From an uncultured Clostridia bacterium (GTDB lineage: Bacteria; Bacillota; Clostridia; Christensenellales; Borkfalkiaceae): a stretch of DNA of 9,303 nucleotides. The position numbers and the translations under genes are program-made. The stretch is taken from assembly GCA_947629725.1 (NCBI GenBank), contig CANREU010000052.1:1-9303 (forward strand), given 5' to 3'. The notes under the pieces are model-generated. The model ran no database searches and was not told the DNA's origin. It saw only the letters and a program-made list of their open reading frames with translations. This document shows, piece after piece, positions 5,785 to 9,303 of the stretch; positions within the stretch are counted from its first letter, which is position 1, and each line of letters starts with the position of its first letter.

Positions 5785-5811
5785 GAAAAGCGCCCGCCTT
5801 GCGGCGAGCGC
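5785..5811 (-). promoter_or_regulatory. Intra-operon hairpin between cdsA and dxr
   Basis: On the minus strand, GCGCTCGCC pairs with GGCGGGCGC (nine pairs, one of them G-U) around a GCAA tetraloop and is followed by TTTTC. The T run is short, so this could be a weak attenuator, an RNA-processing or stability element, or part of a short repeat. It sits in the largest gap of the operon, just upstream of the dxr ribosome binding site. Confidence 0.5.
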
Positions 5812-5833
5812 CTCCTTCTCTAATGTATGCCGC

Positions 5834-6916
5834 CTATCCGACGATCATGATCCTTGCCACCATCGCGAGGCACACGATGAGCCCCGCGTAGAGGGAGGAG
5901 TCGATACGGTCGAGTATGCCGCCGTGGCCGGGCATGATCTTGCCCATGTCCTTGATGCCGAGCTTGCGCTTCACGCCGCTCTCCACGAGGTCTCCGAACT
6001 GCGAGAACGCCGAGGTGAGTACGCCGAGGGCGATGAAGAAGACGATCTCGAGCGGCTCGTTGATCTTGATCTCCCAGCCGAGCTGTGCAACGACGCCCAA
6101 GTCGTCGAGAAGGGTGATCCCGTAGCAGGAGAAGAACACGATCACCGCACCCACGGCGCCGCCGAGGAGCCCGCCGAAGCCGCCGATCATCGTCTTATTG
6201 GGGGAGATGGAGGGCGCCATCTTGGCGGGGATCTTCTTCCCGAGGAGTTTCCCGAAGGTGAAGGCGAGGGTGTCGGCACAGGGGGAGATCACGAAGACGA
6301 AGAGGATCGCGAGCTCCGAATACTTCTCGAGGTGGTTGCACACGGAGAGCACCACGAGGAAGAAGGAGGGGTAGATATAGGAGAGCATGGCGTAGCCCGT
6401 CGACTCCAAAGTGACCTGCCTGTGGGCGAACACGAGGAGCGCCATGAGGACGGCGACCCCCGCGATGAACACCATGAAGGTGATGTGGATGGAGTAGTTG
6501 CGCCCCTGCGCCGTCGCAAAGGTGCCGGGGTCCTCGGGATCGAACCCCGGGGCGGGGAGCTGCACACCGAGCACGTCCGCAAAGATGAAGTCGGTGACGG
6601 CGTAGATGAAGACGTTGAGCATGGCGAAGACCATGACGACCGCCTTCTGCGAGGGATGGAGTTTTTCCTTAAACCCCTGCAGCATCTCCCATGTACCGAT
6701 CCCCGCAAAGGCGAGTATGAGCGCGTCGAAGATGAGGTTGCCGATGTGCAGGGTGAGTTCCTTTCCCTGAAAGTTCGTATAGGGCACCCACACGAAGAGT
6801 TTGCACGCGAAAAACGCGAGGAGTATGAGGACATACACCGTCGCCGTGATCGCGCGCAGCTTGATGTTAGACGCCTTTTTTTGGGGTTTTTCCGACCCCA
6901 TTTCCACATTTTCCAT
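5834..6916 (-). CDS. cdsA: Phosphatidate cytidylyltransferase (CDP-diacylglycerol synthase)
   Basis: This membrane enzyme makes CDP-diacylglycerol from phosphatidic acid and CTP, the precursor of bacterial phospholipids. The CdsA signature is clear at 302-340: FSQFGDL, VKRKLGIKD, MPGHGG and DRIDS, with acidic residues D309, D336 and D339. The preceding SPCADTLAF (211-219) and SISPNKT (236-242) segments match the CTP-binding half. The protein is 360 residues against a usual 260-290. The excess comes from a charged N-terminus (1-20) and a long region between helices at about 108-145 containing LPAPGFDPEDPGTF (120-133). About eight membrane segments are expected. ATG 6916 has AGAGG five bases upstream and begins nine bases after the uppS stop; an internal ATG at residue 6 is a weaker alternative. 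Confidence 0.96.
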   Translation of the reverse strand: MENVEMGSEKPQKKASNIKLRAITATVYVLILLAFFACKLFVWVPYTNFQGKELTLHIGNLIFDALILAFAGIGTWEMLQGFKEKLHPSQKAVVMVFAMLNVFIYAVTDFIFADVLGVQLPAPGFDPEDPGTFATAQGRNYSIHITFMVFIAGVAVLMALLVFAHRQVTLESTGYAMLSYIYPSFFLVVLSVCNHLEKYSELAILFVFVISPCADTLAFTFGKLLGKKIPAKMAPSISPNKTMIGGFGGLLGGAVGAVIVFFSCYGITLLDDLGVVAQLGWEIKINEPLEIVFFIALGVLTSAFSQFGDLVESGVKRKLGIKDMGKIMPGHGGILDRIDSSLYAGLIVCLAMVARIMIVG

Positions 6917-6925
6917 GTGTGCCTC

Positions 6926-7612
6926 TTATATCTTACCGAATCGCCGCTCGCGGGACGCATAGTCCTCGAGCGCCGCATCTAAATCTTCATCCCCGAAGTC
7001 GGGGAAGTTTTTCTCGCTGAAACAGAGCTCCGCATAGGCGCTCTCGAAGAGCAGGAAATTGGAGAGCCGCTTCTCGTTCCCCGTGCGGATCACAAGGTCG
7101 GGCGGGGGGACTTCCCCCGTCGAGAGGAGGCGGGAAAAGTCCTCCTCGCTCACCTCTTTCCCCTCGCGGACGGCGCGGTTCGCGGCGGCGACGATGTCGC
7201 TGCGGGAGCCGTAGGCAATGGCGAGGGTGAGAACGCCCCGTTCCCCCTCCTTCGCCCTTTCGAGCCCGCGCTCCACCGTCTCCTTTACATCGGGCGGAAG
7301 AAGGGACAGATCCCCTATCACGCGCAGGGCGATCCCCTTCTTGCGGCAGGTCTCCGCGTGGGAGGAAAAGTAGTCGCGGAAGAGGCGGAAGATCCCGTCG
7401 AGCTCCTCCTTCGGGCGGGCGAGGTTCTCCGTGGAGAGGGCGAAGAGCGTGACGTAGCGCACCCCCCTGTCGAAGGCGTGCTCCGAGAGCCCGATCATGC
7501 GGTTCATGCCCGCGCGGTGCCCCATGCTCCGCGGAAGGAGCCTCTTTTTTGCCCACCGCCCGTTGCCGTCCATGATGACGGCGACGTGCCGCGGGATACG
7601 CGCTTCCTCCAT
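6926..7612 (-). CDS. uppS: Isoprenyl transferase (undecaprenyl diphosphate synthase)
   Basis: This cytosolic cis-prenyltransferase adds isopentenyl units to farnesyl diphosphate to give the C55 carrier of cell wall synthesis. The product is 228 residues, normal for the family. Motifs are HVAVIMDGNGRWA (9-21) with catalytic D15, H32, TLFALSTENLARP (55-67), AYGSRSDIV (133-141), and RTGNEKRLSNFLLF (176-189) with R176, E180 and R182 of the diphosphate site. Departures from consensus are AYGSR for NYGGR and F189 for the usual Trp. ATG 7612 shares its A with the TGA of frr (TGATG), which indicates translational coupling; AAGGAG lies about 14 bases upstream within frr. A TTG one codon earlier is possible but unnecessary. 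Confidence 0.97.
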   Translation of the reverse strand: MEEARIPRHVAVIMDGNGRWAKKRLLPRSMGHRAGMNRMIGLSEHAFDRGVRYVTLFALSTENLARPKEELDGIFRLFRDYFSSHAETCRKKGIALRVIGDLSLLPPDVKETVERGLERAKEGERGVLTLAIAYGSRSDIVAAANRAVREGKEVSEEDFSRLLSTGEVPPPDLVIRTGNEKRLSNFLLFESAYAELCFSEKNFPDFGDEDLDAALEDYASRERRFGKI

Positions 7613-8181
7613 CAAACGGTCATGAGCTCCTTTTCTTTGGCGGCGACAATCTTATCGAGCTTCTCGATGCACTCGCCGACCAGCTTTTCGACGTCGATCT
7701 CGAGGTTTTTCGCCTCGTCTTCGGAGATCTCCTTGCCGTTTTTCAGCTTTTTGATGGTCTCCATCGCCTCTCTGCGGTTGTTGCGGGCGGCGACTTTGCC
7801 CTCCTCCCCCATCTTTTTCACCTGTTTTACGAGGTCCTTTCTGCGCTCCTCGGTGAGTTCGGGGAAGACGAGGCGGATCACCGTGCCGTCGTTCGTGGGG
7901 TTGATCCCGATGTTGGACGACTGGATCGCCTTCTCGATCCCCTTTAAGAGGGACTTATCCCACGGGCTCACGACGAGGCAGCGCGCGTCTGCCGCGGAGA
8001 TGTTGCCGAGCTGGTTGAGGGGGGTCTGCACGCCATACGCCTCCACCATGATCTTGTCGAGCACATGCGGGTTGGCGCGCCCCGCGCGGATCGCCGCAAA
8101 TTCGCCCGCCAGAACGTCCGCCGTCTTTTCGAGCTTCTCTTCGAGCAGGAGCAAAGCCTCCTCCGCCTTTTCGTTTTCCAT
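7612..8181 (-). CDS. frr: Ribosome recycling factor
   Basis: With EF-G, this factor splits post-termination ribosomes. The product is 189 residues (family about 185). It has the standard RRF pattern: IRAGRANPHVLDKI (31-44), TPLNQLGNIS (53-62), VSPWDKSLLKGIEKAI (71-86), GINPTNDGTVIRL (92-104), LTEERRKDLVKQVKKM (109-124) and a C-terminal helix ending in AAKEKELMTV. ATG 8181 has AAGGAGG six bases upstream, which excludes longer in-frame starts that reach into pyrH. It starts 19 bases after the pyrH stop and shares one base with uppS. Confidence 0.98.
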   Translation of the reverse strand: MENEKAEEALLLLEEKLEKTADVLAGEFAAIRAGRANPHVLDKIMVEAYGVQTPLNQLGNISAADARCLVVSPWDKSLLKGIEKAIQSSNIGINPTNDGTVIRLVFPELTEERRKDLVKQVKKMGEEGKVAARNNRREAMETIKKLKNGKEISEDEAKNLEIDVEKLVGECIEKLDKIVAAKEKELMTV

Positions 8182-8200
8182 AACTATCCTCCTTATCCTG

Positions 8201-8911
8201 TTATTCGTTTGAAATGAGAGTGCCGAGCTTCTCCCCGCACACCGCGCGCAAGATGGAATCCTTCTCCCCGAGCGCAAATGCCAAAACGGGGACGTGATTT
8301 TCCGAACACATGGTGGCGGCGGTCGCGTCCATCGCCTTCAGATTTTTCGCGATGATCTCGTCGAAGGTGAGCTTGTCATACTTCTTCGCGGCGGGGTTTT
8401 TCACGGGGTCGCTGTCGTAAATGCCGTCGACATTCTTCGCCATGAGAAGGACGTCCGCGTCGATCTCGCAGGCGCGCTGGGCCGCCGCCGTGTCCGTCGA
8501 ACAATAGGGGTTGCCCGTACCGCAGGCGAGGATGACGATGCGCCCCTTCTCGAAGTGGTGCAGCGTCTTCCGAAGAACGTAGGGCTCGGCGACCGAGATC
8601 ATGTTGAGCGCCGTCTGCACGCGGGTGGGGATGCCCTTCTTCTCGATGGCGTCCATCATCGCAAGGGAATTCATCACGGTGGCGAGCATGCCCATCTGAT
8701 CGGCGACGGTGCGGTCCATATTGGTGCCCTGCCTCCCCCGCCAGAAGTTTCCGCCCCCGATGACGAGGGCGATCTCCACCCCCATTTCGTGGACTTTGAC
8801 GAGCTGGTCGACCACGCCCGAGATGACGTTTTCGTTGAGACCGAATTTCTGCTCGCCCGCGAGCGCCTCGCCCGAGAGCTTCAATAAAACGCGCTTATAT
8901 TTCGGCTTCAT
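8201..8911 (-). CDS. pyrH: UMP kinase
   Basis: This enzyme phosphorylates UMP to UDP with ATP in pyrimidine nucleotide synthesis, as a cytosolic hexamer in the family. The product is 236 residues, typical length. Motifs are KLSGEAL (11-17), IGGGNFWRG (51-59), DRTVADQMGMLATVMN (66-81), GTGNPYCSTDTAAAQRA (131-147) and MAKNVDGIYDSDP (157-169). ATG 8911 has GGAGG six bases upstream and lies about 20 bases downstream of the predicted transcription start; a longer frame would cross the promoter and is rejected. As the first gene it sets transcription of the whole cluster. The usual upstream partners rpsB and tsf are not adjacent here. Confidence 0.98.
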   Translation of the reverse strand: MKPKYKRVLLKLSGEALAGEQKFGLNENVISGVVDQLVKVHEMGVEIALVIGGGNFWRGRQGTNMDRTVADQMGMLATVMNSLAMMDAIEKKGIPTRVQTALNMISVAEPYVLRKTLHHFEKGRIVILACGTGNPYCSTDTAAAQRACEIDADVLLMAKNVDGIYDSDPVKNPAAKKYDKLTFDEIIAKNLKAMDATAATMCSENHVPVLAFALGEKDSILRAVCGEKLGTLISNE

Positions 8912-8938
8912 GCCCTGCCTCCTCAAACCGTTTTCATA

Positions 8939-8967
8939 AGTATAGCACACCTGCGCGAAAAATGCAA
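8939..8967 (-). promoter_or_regulatory. Promoter of the pyrH-frr-uppS-cdsA-dxr-rseP operon
   Basis: On the minus strand, -35 TTGCAT (8967-8962) and -10 TATACT (8944-8939) are separated by exactly 17 bp. Transcription would start near 8932, giving a leader of about 20 bases that holds only the ribosome binding site. No operator is recognisable. Confidence 0.85.
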
Positions 8968-8973
8968 CCTCTC

Positions 8974-8991
8974 CTCCGAATATTTTCGGAG
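8974..8991. other. Short hairpin upstream of the pyrH promoter
   Basis: CTCCGAA (8974-8980) / TTCGGAG (8985-8991) form a perfect 7-bp stem with loop TATT. It lies just upstream of the -35 box. There is no T run on either strand, so a terminator is unlikely; it could be a protein-binding palindrome or chance. Confidence 0.4.
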
Positions 8992-9045
8992 CGGATCGCA
9001 ATTACGGCTCTCCTGCGCCATGTTCTTTCCCCGCGCCCCTCTCTG

Positions 9046-9136
9046 CGTCATTCCGAACCGCCGCTCCGACCGCAAGCCTTCCCCCCTCGGGGGTGCCGAA
9101 GGCATGCCTTGCGCTGAAGGTGTCCCCGCAGGGGAC
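9046..9136. repeat. Mosaic of palindromic repeat pieces
   Basis: A CGTCATTCCG start (9046-9055) recalls family B. Next comes an inverted repeat CGCAAG (9071-9076) / CTTGCG (9108-9113) enclosing a perfect 12-bp palindrome AAGGCATGCCTT (9099-9110). A hairpin GTCCCC (9122-9127) / GGGGAC (9131-9136) with loop GCA follows. It looks like fragments of several repeat copies joined together. Confidence 0.6.
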
Positions 9137-9157
9137 GGATGAGGGGCATACCGCAAC

Positions 9158-9220
9158 ATCGTGGGCGAACCCTCACCCCCCACCCTCCCCTCCCCCCTCA
9201 AGTATAAGGGGGGAGGGCAA
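9158..9220. repeat. Family A palindromic repeat, distal copy
   Basis: ATCGTGGGCGAACCCTCACC matches the start of the 76-bp tandem units with one change. It is followed by a perfect 11-bp stem (9188-9198 / 9207-9217) with the same CAAGTATA loop as the copy at 3076-3118. It therefore combines the head of one copy type with the hairpin of the other. Confidence 0.85.
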
Positions 9221-9227
9221 GTTCTCC

Positions 9228-9291
9228 CTCATTCCGAGCCCCGCAGGGGCGAGTGAATCTTTCAAGATACACTCGCTTCGCTCGGTATGAG
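9228..9291. repeat. Family B element with terminal inverted repeats
   Basis: The 12-bp ends CTCATTCCGAGC (9228-9239) and GCTCGGTATGAG (9280-9291) are inverted repeats with one mismatch. Inside are a hairpin GCCCC/GGGGC (9238-9250) and a stem GAGTG (9251-9255) / CACTC (9270-9274). The 64-bp element could fold into a cruciform or branched RNA and resembles REP- or MITE-like non-coding repeats. No target-site duplication can be confirmed. Confidence 0.72.
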
Positions 9292-9303
9292 GAACCGTGG
9301 CCC

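Larger units (their letters stand above)
9001..9303. other. Gene-free, repeat-filled right edge
   Basis: No open frame here has a ribosome binding site or a recognisable family. The stretch consists almost entirely of the repeat pieces listed at 9046-9136, 9158-9220 and 9228-9291. It continues beyond the window, so the upstream neighbour of pyrH is unknown. Confidence 0.8.

Noticed and set aside
5384..6982. Long plus-strand open frame opposite dxr and cdsA
   Set aside because: It spans two well-supported minus-strand genes, encodes His/Asp/Glu-rich antisense sequence, and has no ribosome binding site or family match.
9093..9290. Short proline/serine-rich open frame at the right edge
   Set aside because: It is made entirely of repeat sequence and has no ribosome binding site.
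1..9303. tRNA, rRNA, insertion sequence or phage genes
   Set aside because: I scanned for tRNA-like cloverleaf pieces, transposase or integrase motifs and rRNA segments by eye and found none.

Overview
The window is a stretch of bacterial chromosome. It looks like a GC-rich member of the Bacillota, most likely an uncultured gut-type Clostridia lineage. The evidence is an ECF-type thiamine transporter S-component gene behind a riboswitch-like leader, a Firmicutes-style cluster pyrH-frr-uppS-cdsA-dxr-rseP, strong AGGAGG-type ribosome binding sites, sigma-A-like promoters, and GC-rich palindromic repeats in every sizeable intergenic space. The taxonomic placement is inference, because no rRNA or single diagnostic marker is present.

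Left part (1-2976, + strand). The window opens inside what looks like the 3' half of a TPP riboswitch aptamer, followed by a perfect intrinsic terminator (63-99) and then a thiT-like gene (140-1396). The encoded protein is about twice the usual ThiT length. It has an extra N-terminal membrane domain of about five helices and an Ala/Pro/Glu-rich C-terminal tail. A terminator and a good promoter separate it from a monocistronic gene (1547-2932) for a membrane protein of unknown function with three tandem zinc ribbons and about eight helices. Both genes end in nearly the same 50-bp 3' cassette, made of the last codon, the stop and the terminator.

Middle (2977-3408). No gene is supportable here. 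The stretch lies between converging transcripts and is packed with palindromic repeats, including a 76-bp unit in direct tandem, plus a minus-strand terminator for the operon to the right.

Right part (3409-8911, - strand). A compact six-gene operon is transcribed right to left from a consensus-like promoter at 8939-8967: pyrH (UMP kinase), frr (ribosome recycling factor), uppS (undecaprenyl diphosphate synthase), cdsA (CDP-diacylglycerol synthase), dxr (MEP-pathway reductoisomerase) and rseP (site-2 protease). It links pyrimidine nucleotide supply and ribosome recycling with isoprenoid precursor synthesis (Dxr), the lipid carrier for cell wall synthesis (UppS), phospholipid synthesis (CdsA) and membrane proteolysis (RseP). 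Several genes overlap or nearly touch, which suggests translational coupling.

Right edge (8945-9303). Beyond the pyrH promoter there is only repeat DNA, with members of the same repeat families seen in the middle. No new defence, mobile or biosynthetic system is visible. The most unusual features are the extended ThiT with its leader, the triple-zinc-ribbon membrane protein, the duplicated 3' cassette and the palindromic repeat families.
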